Positions 23,754 through 35,280 of a stretch of DNA of 64,000 bases are shown here, in pieces; within the stretch, counting starts at the first letter, position 1; every line of letters starts with the position of its first letter. The notes under the pieces are model-generated. The model ran no database searches. It was not told the origin of the DNA and worked only from the letters and a program-made list of their open reading frames with translations. Position numbers and translations under genes: made by a program. The stretch is from contig MOWL01000024.1 of the NCBI GenBank assembly GCA_002110485.1, positions 992,001 through 1,056,000 on the forward strand. Direction: 5' to 3'. The stretch is from Emergomyces orientalis (Eukaryota > Ascomycota > Eurotiomycetes > Onygenales > Ajellomycetaceae).

Positions 23754-24905
23754 CTAGAACCTCGCGCTTCGTCTGTACGAGGATCTCGCAGTTCCTGGGC
23801 GTGTAGAAATCGGACCCGCTTGAGAGGCATTATGAGCCACCTCATCCCAGTTAATCCTATTCCACCACGCCTCCAAAAATTGGGCTTTCCCTCCAACACC
23901 CCAGTCTGGCAGCCACACATGTTCCCAGGTATTCACGCAGAGGATCGGGTGGATATCGATAGCACCAGGCGCCATGAACTTCTGACTAGAATACGCACCC
24001 ATGGATCCTACTCGATTTGTCGGTGTTAGTTTTCTGATCTGTTCCAGGTTCTCTCCGCCGGTAATACCGGTGGTCTGTGTTGCCATGTCGACAGGCTGGC
24101 GGCGGAAGTGGGCAGCAGGGTAAGGGGAACCGGCAATGTAAGTTGAGAGGATCTTGAGCTGGCCGGTATCCTTTGATTTAACGAGCCAGACGAAGCCGGG
24201 CCCGAACATGGCGTTGGCGGTTGCGAGGAATTCGGCCTTCAGGGACTCGACGGAGGAGCAGGAGTCGTCTATGGATTTGGAGAGATGTTCGGGGATGGGG
24301 ACGTGCTCGGGTGACTGCAGATTTGCATAAAATAGAGCATTGGCTGGTTAGCAGGGATAGTAAGGTTTAAAACGAGGGTACGGGTCTACTGACAAGGCAA
24401 TTGAAGAAGAAGTGGTTGTTGTGCGCCATTGAGGCATAGTTGAAGACCGAAGCCATACTGGCATCACGGGCGTATCTGACCAGAAGAGTTCCGGGAGTAG
24501 CAGATTCATCGGGTGTCCCTATGCATAACATATTGTCAAACTAAACAATCCCCAATTGAAGCTATTTCACACGCCCTTGGACACCAAAATTACCTGCTGT
24601 TAAAAGATTCAATTTGTTAATCAGGAATCCCTGATATTGAACCCATGACAGATCGAATCCCTGCGGTGACAGGAGATCAGGTATCCCATGTTTCTTGAAG
24701 GCGGCATCGTGACCCAATTGAGGGACATAGTGGGTTGATCGAGTCTGGGGGTGTGTTCGGAGGAAGGACTACGGCACTATCAGCAACAGATCGAGGGAGC
24801 AAGCAGTATGGAAGGCGACTTGGAAGCAAAAAGCAGAGCCCATACCAGGGATGAGGAGACAGCGCGCAGACCGGACTGCGGCCGGAGCGAGCGTAGCAGT
24901 ATCAT
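23754..24905 (-). CDS. Mitochondrial small-subunit ribosomal protein with Fe/Mn-superoxide-dismutase fold (Rsm26/mS42 type, 306 aa)
   Basis: Model: complement(join(23754..24314, 24394..24518, 24594..24768, 24846..24905)). Splice sites are GT-AG with matching phases. Exon 1 encodes 20 residues of a basic leader (MILLRSLRPQSGLRAVSSSL). The SOD-like N-terminal helices follow (HYVPQLGHDAAF, with FLINKLNLLTAG). The AHNNHFFFNCL block at 110-120 corresponds to the second metal-ligand helix, and the C-terminal domain includes FGPGFVWLV and CVNTWEHVWLPDWG. In true SODs the last block is D-x-W-E-H; here Asp is Asn (N248) while W250-E251-H252 remain, so metal binding is probably lost. Yeast Mrp1 and Rsm26 are SOD-fold proteins of the mitochondrial small ribosomal subunit (established). 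Which of the two this is stays uncertain. An enzymatic SOD is the less likely alternative. Confidence 0.85.
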
Positions 24906-25917
24906 GAACGGAGAGTGGACTCAGGCTCAAACCATTGCCCGGGGGAAAAGAGAGAGAGTATGTAAAGTAGAATATCTTGTTATATCGTTATTATTGTAGC
25001 CGCTGTATCGATTTGCATATCTCTTTGCGGTCTTTCATTCCAAGTCACGGGAATCTCGAATATGCCCAAGAATTTTTGTGATGCCAAGCCACGCTAGTAC
25101 ATTTCGGGTCCAGAAGGTAGCTCCCAAGCTCCAGCCAATCACAGACTACAGTTGCCCTCAGCCGCCGACTTTATGATACAGCGCCAAAATTGCCCGATTC
25201 GGCCCTGGACCACCAGCATCCAACCACATCCCACCACATCCAACTATAGCCAACTAGGGCTGCGGCGTTGGTTTCACCCTCGACATTGCTCCTCCTGCAG
25301 AATCAGAACCTGGCCACAGGAGGGGTACGGGATGGGGCTGGTCGGGTTTCAATGGTCTCAATGGTCTCAATCTTCAGTATGGGTTGGCGGTTGGGTGGCC
25401 CAGTGTGTTTCGTTCTGATGATTACCCTGTCCCGGGGGGGTTAGCTGGCTGACCTCTCTCCTGGCCTAAATACTCTATGTTGGCGGTGTTTGGATGGAGG
25501 AAGACCCTTGGGTGTCGCGCATCCATCCGCCAATTTCTCATTTTCTTCAGATAACCGCGTCGTGGTGTTCATATGACTGAGGAGTCTCTGTCCGTCATAT
25601 AGATGGTGATTTCTTTGTTTCATAGACTTCCTTTTTTTTATACTCTCTCTTTTTCTCTAGTTTTACTCTTTCTTGAGATACTTTTTCTTCTACTTAGATT
25701 GTTTCTTTATATACAAACGCTGTGATGTTTCGGTTGAAGGTTTAGAGCACTGCTTGACACTTGACCCCCTCCTCATACACCACAGCTATCTCTCTCCTCC
25801 TTCTCCTCCCCTCCCTCTCGATTCTTAAGTGAGTTTTCAACTTCGATTTTCTGCCCCGAACGGTTGGCGAAAACATCCATGCTCCTTTGACCGGACAACC
25901 CAGCCCGTTACCTCAAG
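24906..25917. promoter_or_regulatory. Bidirectional promoter region, mitoribosomal gene (-) and Cys-rich membrane protein (+)
   Basis: A 1-kb divergent region. The right part (25620-25830) is C/T-rich on the plus strand, as in other fungal leaders in this window. A CCAATCAC word lies at about 25134-25141. No coding exon was recognised between the two start codons. Confidence 0.45.
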
Positions 25918-27279
25918 ATGTCACGTCTCTGGCACCCGGTTCTCCTCTTCGCAAACCCCTTGTCATTCCTAGCCGTGGCACTTGCAATACCATTGACGCC
26001 AGGCGCATTCGAGCTTCTAAAGCGGGACAATGGAGGATGCTCCATAGAAGGATATTCGCGCTGCGAGGATCCTGAAGCTCCCCCAAACTTCTGCTGCCCA
26101 CCGAACACGGTATGCATTACTCTGAACATGGCCGCCTCGATGGTATGTTGCCCAGTTGGGAGGAACTGTTTTAATTCGGCACGAGATACATGCAACCCTC
26201 GAGATTACGACCCCGAGCTCAATCCCCACTCTCTAGCCAAAACGAGGAGACCCGACATAGATGTCCCGAAATGTGGGGATAAGTGTTGTATTCCCGGTGC
26301 TAGATGCAAAGCAGATGATTCGGGCGATTTATATTGCCAAATCACCTACCCGAACCTGGCTGTTCCGCCATTTCCAGAGGGCAAGGGTCGCACTGCCCCT
26401 CCATTTCAACTTCCATCTCAAACAGGGGCACAATCACAATCGGAACCGCCGCTTCAAACCCAGACAACCCCTACCTCTCCGTCTAATAACCCTGCCACAG
26501 ATCCCCCGAGTATTATCTCCATTTCAGATCTTCCGACGCTTGGTCACAAACCCACCTCAACATCCACAGCCACCCCCAATATCAACCACGCAGACCCTTC
26601 ATTGTCACCACCCAAACAATCCAAATTCCCCCCACTCGCAATTATCGTCGGCCTCATCGCCGGCCTCGTCGCTGGCATCATCATCGCCCTGATAACCCTC
26701 TACTTCTACAAACGCCGCCAAGCAAACCGTTTTGTTCCCTCGCCCATGTCAAAATTCAGCCATTTCCGCGAAAAGTCCTATGATAAAGGCGTAGTATCTA
26801 TCTCTGACCCGATCCCTTCTACAGCTCAGGATTCCGTCCGGACAGATTTCCTTCGCCGCCAAGCAGGCCTTGTAAGGGAAGACGACAGCAATTCGAAATC
26901 AAAATTTCGCCGTACTAGTGCTCGGGTGAAGAGTTTTTTCGGGCCCAGGCCTACGCCGGAGGATATTGCGACCATGCCCACGCCAACTACTATTTCCAAT
27001 CGAGAAAGAGGAGGGGGAGGTGGCGGCGATGGTGGTGTTAGTGTGGGTGGAACGGGACGCGAGCCAAGCACAGAGAGTATAAAAGTTTTCAGTCCTGCGC
27101 ACTTACGTCCCGCTCAAGGCGGTGAGCTTTACCCTGGTGTTGGAAACGGTCGACCACAAACTACATTCTCCGAAATGATGGAAAAAGTTGGTTTCCAGAG
27201 CAAAAGTGGCAGTCCATATTTCTCGGTCACAGCGACACCGCCTCTTCCGCAGATACGAACCCCGCAGGGCAGAGTGTAG
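25918..27279 (+). CDS. Secreted-face Cys-rich, single-pass membrane protein of unknown function (453 aa)
   Basis: Single exon. Residues 1-23 form a hydrophobic signal peptide (LLFANPLSFLAVALAIP). The mature N-terminal part up to ~140 has 14 cysteines, several in pairs (C59-C60, C77-C78, C123-C124), giving CxxxxxCC spacing like small disulphide-rich domains. A Ser/Thr/Pro-rich stalk (150-235) is likely O-glycosylated. One membrane span lies at ~240-262, followed by a basic stop-transfer (YKRRQ) and a ~190-residue cytoplasmic tail with a poly-Gly stretch near 362-367. Cys-rich head, Ser/Thr-rich stalk, one span and a tail is the design of fungal wall-stress sensors and related surface proteins. 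I do not recognise a named family, so function is inference. Confidence 0.75.
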   Translation: MSRLWHPVLLFANPLSFLAVALAIPLTPGAFELLKRDNGGCSIEGYSRCEDPEAPPNFCCPPNTVCITLNMAASMVCCPVGRNCFNSARDTCNPRDYDPELNPHSLAKTRRPDIDVPKCGDKCCIPGARCKADDSGDLYCQITYPNLAVPPFPEGKGRTAPPFQLPSQTGAQSQSEPPLQTQTTPTSPSNNPATDPPSIISISDLPTLGHKPTSTSTATPNINHADPSLSPPKQSKFPPLAIIVGLIAGLVAGIIIALITLYFYKRRQANRFVPSPMSKFSHFREKSYDKGVVSISDPIPSTAQDSVRTDFLRRQAGLVREDDSNSKSKFRRTSARVKSFFGPRPTPEDIATMPTPTTISNRERGGGGGGDGGVSVGGTGREPSTESIKVFSPAHLRPAQGGELYPGVGNGRPQTTFSEMMEKVGFQSKSGSPYFSVTATPPLPQIRTPQGRV

Positions 27280-29641
27280 AGACTTTTTGACCCGGCATCA
27301 TCCTCATCATCTCGCTTTCTTCCCTGGGTGACACTGGGGACAAAGATGAACGCGTGGGAGCGGAAGAATGAGAAAGCAAGGGAGGAAGTGCGACAAGCTA
27401 ATAATAGTATAATAGAGGGGGGAGTTTATTCAAAAAATTTGAAGGACCTCAAAAAATAAAGAAAAGAAAGCGACGAAAGATAACCAAGGTATTTTCGGGT
27501 TGTAAGTACATCAGGTAAGTTCAGGAGCAGGGCGGCAAGTGTTTTGAAGAACATAACCTAATTTTCTCGTTGGTTTTAATGTTTCATGGTTTAGTGACGG
27601 GGGTCTCCTTGATTTTTGGTTGTTGTAATTACCCCACGTACAGCACAGTATTAGATCTGACATATGTTGTTCTCTCATTTCATATTTGTTTCATTATTTC
27701 CCTCATTGCTTTTTGATTATATACCCATATTTCTGCCCATATTTCTTGTCCAGTCCATCACAATCTAAATCTATACTCAGCAAGCTCTCAACATACTGCT
27801 ATTCACTCGATCTCTTGTTTTCATTTAATTGTTAAGTTTGTTACTATTTATACGTATTAGGTTTCCAAAATTTGGTTCTCTCTTCTCTCCCGCCCTTTAT
27901 ACAACGTGTTTGGCACTTGAAGGAGCTTTCACTCCCCCCTTCACTATCAGCACCATTTGGCCCCCACATTGGATCGCTCATTTTACCATCCATGGCTCAT
28001 CAATCCTCTCCAAAAAATTTCTCTTCCGGTTTGCTTCCTCTTTGTCTTATTGTCTGTCTAGTTACCCTCAACCCGTAATTTCTGAAAAAGCAAAAGCAAA
28101 AGAAAAAGAAAACGAAAAACAAAACAAAACAAAGGAAGAAAATACCTAGCCAATCCAACATTCGCAAAATAAATCATTGGCTACCAATTTTCAACCGGCA
28201 CCCAATCTCCCAGCCCTCCCCCGCTTGGCTGGCCTGGAGGAAAGAAAACGTGCCCCGCGCACAATGACCTCAATCAACACCAACACGACCCAGGATCTGT
28301 ATGATGTATGAAAAGTGCTATTGACTACATATTCCATGCGAAGCACATAGTGGACAATTATGTGCAGTTTGTACAATATATACATATTCACGTTATCCAA
28401 CTCATATACGGTGGTACAGGCAATATGCTACTGGTCAATATAAATGCGTGGGTCCGGCTTTCCCCTCCCCCCGGGGAAGGGGGTTTGAAGTAACTCAGAT
28501 AATAAGAATACGAATGAAAAGCAGTAGAATAAGAGAGGAATGAAAATGAATAAAGAGTAGGGGAGGGTCAGAATGGCTTGGTTTAGTTAGTAGTTAGCTA
28601 TTGTGATACGTTCTGCACACATGACGTTGAGTTGAAGTTTTGTCCTCATTTTTTCTAACTAGCCAAAAACCTTCAGCTTATAATTTCATTTTTCTTTTGA
28701 AAAGCCTAGTAGCTGCATGGCTACGGAGGTATGTAGTAACTCTTCTAAATGTAGTACGACTGGCTTTGACTCAGTTTCACTTCCCCGGTATGTTGCTACA
28801 ATATGAACTGTTGTATGAATAATTGCTCCTCGCCTGTCTCATCTGCTCAGCTCTATATATTCTCAAACCCAAAATAAACAACGAACCAAGCCCCTATATT
28901 TTAAATATATGCACCCATTCAGTATCTTATTTTTATATTGTGAAACCATTGAAACGATACACTTATTTCTCTCACCACCCCACTTCCTTCCCTGTCGTAG
29001 GATTTCGATTGCTTACCGCCCCAGATATGGCAGATCAAAGAAACTTAAAATACCCAGATATCTTTGTTCAAATGTTTCATTGTGGCACAGAATCCAACTA
29101 CAACCAGAAATAAAGATAAATAATCTACTTACTAAGTGGACAGAGTCATTCGGGTGGGAAGGGCTGGATAGCCGAGGTTTTGATTGCCGTTTTCGTGATG
29201 AGATATGGCTGTAATGAATATGGATGGGAAGAGTTTGGCTTGAGAATAGGCGTTGATGTTGGGTTGGTTGGTTGCGTTGCGTTGCGTTGCTGGTTGGTTG
29301 GTTGGTGGGAATGATGGCTATGGTGGTGGGAAAAAGACTTCGGTCCGGGATTTCAAAGAAAAGGATTGTCAATGAATTGGGGGGTTAGGATATATATTTC
29401 TATTTTTGGATTGCTTGGGGAGAGGAAATGCAGTGGAGTAGTGACCAAGCTGGATCTCTTGCCACGATTTGGCCTTCTTAGAATTTAAATAAATATTCAG
29501 TTGCGCTGGTATGGTTATCAAAGATTGGACGAAAAACATGTAAAGGATCAGCCAAAAGTAAAAGAATAGGAATGCAGATCAAACACAAACAGAAAAGTGA
29601 AAGGCAAAGAAAAGCAGGGCAAAGTAATAAAAAAACGAGAT
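27280..29641. other. Long convergent spacer, Cys-rich membrane protein / PIG-S
   Basis: About 2.4 kb between two 3' ends. No protein-coding gene recognised. It includes an A-rich purine stretch (28083-28140), a C/G palindromic stretch around 28461-28488, and GGTT/GCGTT short tandem repeats at 29261-29310. For a convergent pair this spacer is unusually long and could hold a non-coding transcript, but nothing in the sequence proves one. Confidence 0.4.
29261..29310. repeat. Compound GGTT / GCGTT short tandem repeat
   Basis: Three to four GGTT units, then three GCGTT units, then GGTT again, in about 50 bases. Simple-sequence expansion in non-coding DNA. Confidence 0.8.
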
Positions 29642-31536
29642 CTACCCAACCCTTCTTTCCCTCATCGCCAAAATTATTCTTTTCCCTTCTTTAACTAGGG
29701 CCATGACGAGCGGTACCCCAATCGGCCCCAGCAGTGGCAAGTACACAGCAACTTTATGCTCATCCGGGAAATATGCCTGCCCAACCATGCTCTTTTCAAA
29801 AAAGCTGCGCTCCGCCTCATTCTCAGCAACGCGCGCGCTCGCCAACGCCTGCTTGAATCGGCCCTCACGCAAGAGCTCACATGTAGCGGAGAGATGCGAA
29901 AGAGTGGTCGAGACTGAGTTGGCCACGCTACGAGGGATGGGGATTGAAGCGAGAGAGCGGGTGAGACGGGCGAGGGAGCCCATGGTTGAAGATGCGGAGA
30001 GGAGGAGGGAGGCTGTGTGGATGCGTACTAAGGCCTGTAGGCGGAGGGGCAAAGAAACCGGGGAGGAAGGGGTACCCAGGAGTGTGAGGAGTTGATGGGA
30101 GAATATGGATAAGGGGATATGGAGCGAGTCTTTTGGGAGATGGGGTGGGTTGGATCTGGGATTTAGCGAGGGATCGAGGCGTGGGTTGAGGATAACGACT
30201 CCGCCCCATTGAGGGATGAGCCAGCTGGCGGCACCATTTTCTTTGATGATGAGGGGAGATTGGCTTGGTGAAGGGATGTAGAGGATGAAGTTCATCGTAG
30301 GGCCTTTGCCGATACTAGGGCTTAAAGGCCATTCCGCAGCGTTGATGAATGAACTTAGATCTTCCCTTTTCAGCGTCCACGCATTCTGTGATTCGTCGAA
30401 CTCTGGCTGTGTCGCCGTAGGCGCAAATTGTGCGTATACTTGCACCTGTGTGTCGATGGAGAAGTTGCTAATGGGCGAAAATGTTCTCAGCAGCGGTAAT
30501 AGGTATTCTTGCAACGCTGGTTCAATGTCCCATGAGGATGGCAGGGGTCCCGGCGTGAAGAGCGAGAAGCTTAAATGATACGTTTCAGCATATTTGAAAG
30601 AGCGAGTGGTGCGACGAGCAATAGACTCCGCCAATTGGGGGGCCACAGATTTCATAGCCGCCACTCCTTGCTCTCTATTATTCACAGAAGGCGCCTGTCC
30701 ACCTGAATTCGAGGGTTGGGCGGAGGGACTAAGCGTATTGCTCGTTGACAGGATATATGCAATTGTTGCTTTCTCCTCATTGAACAGATTCTGCACTTCT
30801 GCGGCGATAAACGTAGCAAGGAGTGAATTGAGTGTCGAGGTAGACGGTGCTTGGTTAACTGGGTAAAGGATATCCAATCTTTCGGAATATGCATGTAGTT
30901 CAGAACTGGGTGCTGCCACGTCCTCCCGCGGGAGCAACCTGACATTCAGGGCCGCATTCTCTTTCTCTTCAGGATTTGAGTGTGTAGTTTGTATGGCTCC
31001 GGGTGCTTCTCCTGATCTCTGTAGGGTGTCTACCAGTTGAAGCCGGAGGTGATGTGCAGAGAAATCGTTCAAATCGTCGAGCGCATGTTGGGTGGTGCGA
31101 ATAAGGTGTTCAGCATCAGGCGTGCTCATTGACGGGGCATGCACGAGAATCTGCAAGGGAAAGACCGGTCGACACGCCTATTACAAACATGATATCAGAT
31201 TTGTGTTTCCAAATGTCATGGATATATTGGACGTTGAGAAAAGGAGAAGTATGCTTTGGGCATTACCTTGCCATCTGCCCAATCCTTCATTTCGTCAAGC
31301 GGAAGCCTTGCTCTGTAAATGGATGTAGTTTTCCACCACATCGGAAGGCCCAGAAATATTATAACAGCCCAAAATGCTGATGTCACCAGTGTTCTGGTCC
31401 GGATAGCATCCGGTTTCTCTGGCGGGAGGCTCCGCTTCGCGCTGGTCGTCATGGCTGGTTTGTTCCTCATTTGTGTAGTGTTTCTTTGTGGATCAGTAGA
31501 GGAGGTCTCCATCTTGCCTCCATTTTTATTCCGCAT
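29642..31536 (-). CDS. gpi17: GPI transamidase subunit PIG-S / Gpi17 (601 aa)
   Basis: Model: complement(join(29642..31177, 31267..31536)), with an 89-bp GT-AG intron in phase 0. Exon 1 ends with the hallmark PIG-S N-terminus: a membrane span (TSAFWAVIIFLGLPMWW) followed at once by KTTSIYRARLP and DWADGK. The large lumenal part (exon 2) contains family blocks such as SARRTTRSFKYAETYHLSFSL-like strands and WDIEPALQEYLLPLL, plus WGGVVILNP. A second hydrophobic segment lies near the end (VAVYLPLLGPIGVPLVMALV). PIG-S is part of the ER complex that cleaves the GPI signal of precursor proteins and attaches the anchor (established). The first in-frame ATG is 31536; later ATGs at 31512, 31470 and 31452 are possible starts and would not touch the membrane span. 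Confidence 0.9.
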
Positions 31537-32093
31537 TGTCAGCTCATGGTCCGCACAACTAGAGCGGGAAGCTGGTCGCGTGGGAATTGGCTTGTTGAAC
31601 AAGTCGAAGTTGCGGCGTTGCGGCCTTGGAGAAGTGGCTTGAAGCTTCGTGGCTTGCGATTGGGTGGGCCACCATCAAATGGAGCAAGGATAAAACATAA
31701 GGTTAATTACAGAGCATCAGAGCAGACATTAACTAAATACGAATCTCAATGCAATAATTACGCTGAGTATGATATTATAAAACCTCGTACATGGTAGATC
31801 GGGGGAGCAGATATGTATTTCGAAAAGGCATTGCAAATAAGGTTTTAATTTGGGTATCGTGCGTGGAACACTTGCATAATTGGAGCAATGATGTATCAAA
31901 GCCGCCCAAGTTGACCAGTTTACCATAACTAAGTTGGATTATCTCTAGTAGACTTCTAGATATTGAAACGGGTATCACATTATTTTAAAAAGGCCACCAA
32001 ACGCCTATAACCCTATACTAAGGAAGAGCACCATCGCTGACCGAACCAACCACGCAAAACATGCTAGATGGGGAAATAAGATAGCCGCAAGTC
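31537..32093. other. Intergenic region PIG-S / THO subunit 5
   Basis: About 560 bases between two minus-strand genes: promoter of PIG-S and 3' UTR of the THO gene. No other feature recognised. Confidence 0.45.
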
Positions 32094-32978
32094 TCAGTAT
32101 TCCTTTTCAAATATTTTCTGAATTGGTTTGGCCGCCTGTTAATGAAAGACATAATTAGTTTAAGCTCATCATAGATATGAAAGGTGAAGACAGTAAAAAA
32201 ATCCCGCTTCATGGATAAACCTGAGAAGGTATTGGAAAATGGACCCAGGCGCGGTAAAGAAATAACTCACGTCAATGAATCTCTCAAGGTCTTGATCCAA
32301 GTTAGCTAAATCATCTTTCCGCTTTTTGTTTTCTGCAATCAGGGCTTGTTTTCGCTTCAGGAGCTCTTGTCTGGCCTGCTCTAGTTTCTCTCGCTCGGCA
32401 TGCTCGTGGTTTATACGTGCAATCATGAGTTGGTTCGGATCAGCTTCTGTTAGCTCGGGATGTATAGCTAAAAATTCCTCGACGGGTATTAACGGAAGAG
32501 AGAGGTATTTATGGCTGCAAATTGAGACTTGTTAGCGGGGAATGTACTGCCCAGGCTTCAAAGCAAAGATACGTAGAATTATGGCCAGAGAATAAGGACA
32601 AAAGATATGCCCATGAAAAAACACGCACTCATAAGATTCGCATGCGGCAATTTCCCCATTCAAATGCCTCTGCTCGTAGTATAGATTCTGCAAGTGGAGG
32701 TGCAGCCTATCAATCTCCTGCCTCGCCTCCGCCGTGGCTTGTTTGGTGGCTCTGACGCTGAGGATAGCATCGCGATTCAGCCCTCGAAGCTGTGCCAGGA
32801 GCGAAAATACCAACTTCTGTTGTTTTGATATTGATAAGACCAAATCCTGCGACGGAGGGGAAGTTAGCGTGGAGGGGTCAAGCATGGCGAGCAGATTCTG
32901 GCATTGCGATAGTGTTTCAGCGCTGGTCCGGAGGACGGGTAAAAGTGAGGGATCAGACACGATCTCGTCAACGGGCAT
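32094..32978 (-). CDS. THO complex subunit 5 (THOC5 / Fmip1-like, 211 aa)
   Basis: Model: complement(join(32094..32135, 32271..32514, 32629..32978)), introns 135 and 114 bp, phases match. The protein is almost entirely helical coiled coil. The N-terminus MPVDEIVSDPSLLPVLRTSA leads into long helices (AEARQEIDRLHLHLQNLYYE). The family hallmark HKYLSLPLIPVEEFLAIHP comes next, then EREKLEQARQELLKRKQAL and a C-terminal AAKPIQKIFEKEY encoded by a 42-nt last exon. THOC5 works in the TREX complex that couples transcription to mRNA export (established). Fungal homologues are short compared with the animal protein and keep this N-terminal half. The ATG at 32978 is the first in frame. Without the small last exon the frame would run into intron sequence and end abnormally. 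Confidence 0.89.
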
Positions 32979-34153
32979 TGTGAAAAAGGTAATCAGAGTT
33001 TGTATGAACAAATTGGGTAGGTTTCCAACCGTGGCGCATACGTGAGTTGCCAGATGTATGGAGGCTGCTGGTGTTTGATGTTGAAGCTCGATAAAGACCT
33101 AACCAAGAACAGTGGTTTCAGCGGATTTTCTTGGCACTTTTGCTTCGAACTTCACCTAACGTTCTCTTGGGCGCCACCCTTTCACCTGGGCAATTTGACT
33201 CATGCTCTTGCAGGTTATTTATGCCATACAGATACGTCCGTTTATTATCCAGTTTCATAAATAGTACACACACAAGGAGATATAAAAAAATATTCCGACT
33301 GTGTCAGAGAATGAGGACGTCGATATGCCTACAGTTCTTGGACCTATCCGCTCAACCTGCCTGATACCCCCTGGTCTTGGAAAGTCCAAGCAATCATCAT
33401 TATTTCTCTCGCGTACTCGCTTAATTTTTGTTAAACTTCAAGATACTCCAAGGTGTCAATTGGATCTCACTTTCTTCTTTTTCTGTGTCCAATGCTTGAT
33501 CAATTAATGGAACTTCAGTTGCAGGAATGGTTTGGGCATCTAGCAGCAAAACCAATCAGACTTCAATGACCATTCCAACATCTCCTGTTCGTTCTGCCAT
33601 TCAAACATTACTGCCTTGAACCTTCTACTCGATTGCCCAGCCAAACATTCGACAGAACTTTCTTCTCCTGTGCTCCCTGCCAGGACTGAAGCTGATGGAG
33701 AGATGGGCCTAGACCGAGCTTCCCGTCAGCTCTGGACCGGATACCAGAGAGTTAAACTTCTTCACTGGCATAAAGATGTTTGACGAGAGAGGGTATTTGC
33801 TAAGCTGGTAAAGGCGGGACTAGTCACAAGGAAATCCTTTCCATGACTTTGATAATAAGCGGTGCCACTTCTGTCGGCAGCCAATTCACCAACCATATAT
33901 TTATACCCCCATATGCTTATGCAAGTTTGAGTATGGTATAAATGGACCCATGTACAATTGCCATCAAAATTCATGCTGCGAATCATTTGGAGCTCCTCCT
34001 ACAGATCAATAAAACTGGTAGGTCACCTACCATAATGAACCTTTCCAGGAAAATTGGGATTTATAAGACTCCAAGTATTTATCCTTGCACAGGAATATTC
34101 TGTTGTTCGCTCTTTTTTATTTTATTGAACTATAATATAAAACCGCGAGAACA

Positions 34154-34715
34154 ATGTCGACCGAGCTTTACCTCTCCTGCGTTAAATCGTTTACCGCCTC
34201 TATCGAGCTCGCAAAAGTAGCAGCTAACAGACCACGGGGAGCATCTCAAGCACGCAATATCCCCGTGTCGGAGTGGGAATATCTACTTTGTCGGTTCCAA
34301 GCGCGAGGAGAAATTAGCTGTTCACCCACTAGGTGAAGAATACACTGAAGCATGTCCTCCCAACGACGTCAACAAGCTATCATTGGTCAAACATAAATTT
34401 AAGAGGATATTTCTCGAAAAGCTCAAGACTGAGCCTGCCATTGGTACCATGATCATCTCCGGAACTAGTGGAAGCAGCAGCAAAATGGCAACGGGGGGAA
34501 ACATCATGACACCAGGACTCCGTGACGATAAAGATCTACTGGTAGGCCTATTAAATGCAGGCGACCGCTGCGGTATGAATGTCGTTCGCGATATGCGAAC
34601 CTTCGAAACGAGCAAGGGTAACGGAACAAGCAACGAAACCAAACCGAGGATTTTGGGTGATAACCCCAAAGACATTATTATCATGCCTCAGCGGTCGGGA
34701 ACATCGCTCACGTAA
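34154..34715 (+). other. Unrecognised open-frame pair, possible small or broken gene
   Basis: An ATG at 34154 opens 60 codons (MSTELYLSCVKSFTASIEL). From about 34228 a second frame, offset by one base, runs to a stop at 34715 and includes FVGSKREEKLAVHPLG and KHKFKRIFLEKLK. The two frames overlap around 34228-34335 without a convincing GT-AG pair between them. No family is recognised. It could be a frameshifted gene remnant or chance; I consider it weak. Confidence 0.2.
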
Positions 34716-35230
34716 CCGCGGGATATAGACGAGTTGATGTCTATAATCTATATATATATATATATTAATTTTAACCCCAGGCCGAGTCCGAAACCTGAAC
34801 CCGTGAACCTTGCGCGGTTTTTAAACAGTTATTCGATCATTATATACAGATTAATGAAAGGTGGAAAGCAAAATGGGTTGGTACGCAGATTTACATTTGG
34901 GTGGCTCAGAAGTAGTAGAAGATAAAATAAAAGGTAATGTGCTGCAGAACACGCATAGTGGGCGCGCTGTATCGACTGTTGACCGAACGGGATCCACACT
35001 TAGAACAAAAGTACCCAGTTAATTACCTACGTAGGTAGCCCAATTCATATCTTCGTTGGCTAGTTGCCGCCCATTGCATTCGCAACAACAAACATAAGTT
35101 ACGCAGCAGCATAGCCTAGCGGTTCTCACTCTCTGACGTTGCAATCGCTGAGGGGTTGAAGAGAGGAGGGGAAGGGTTGGCCGAGGGGAATAATTTGCTG
35201 TGCCTAGATAATTAAACCATAGCCCCCCCC

Positions 35231-35280
35231 AAGTCCCAAGTCCCAAGTCCCAAGTCCCAAGTCCCATGCCATGCCATGCC
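35231..35280 (+). repeat. 7-bp minisatellite (AAGTCCC)5 followed by (ATGCC)3
   Basis: Five perfect AAGTCCC units at 35231-35265, then three ATGCC units at 35266-35280. The two arrays are directly adjacent, in the spacer upstream of the Izh3-like gene. Confidence 0.95.

Noticed and set aside
23754..24905. Calling the SOD-fold gene an active superoxide dismutase
   Set aside because: The Asp of the D-x-W-E-H metal motif is Asn and the first His region is atypical, while SOD-fold mitoribosomal proteins are well known.
33560..33790. Possible transposase-like remnant in the spacer upstream of the THO gene
   Set aside because: Short translated stretches in several frames looked coding-like but no family motif or continuous frame could be supported.
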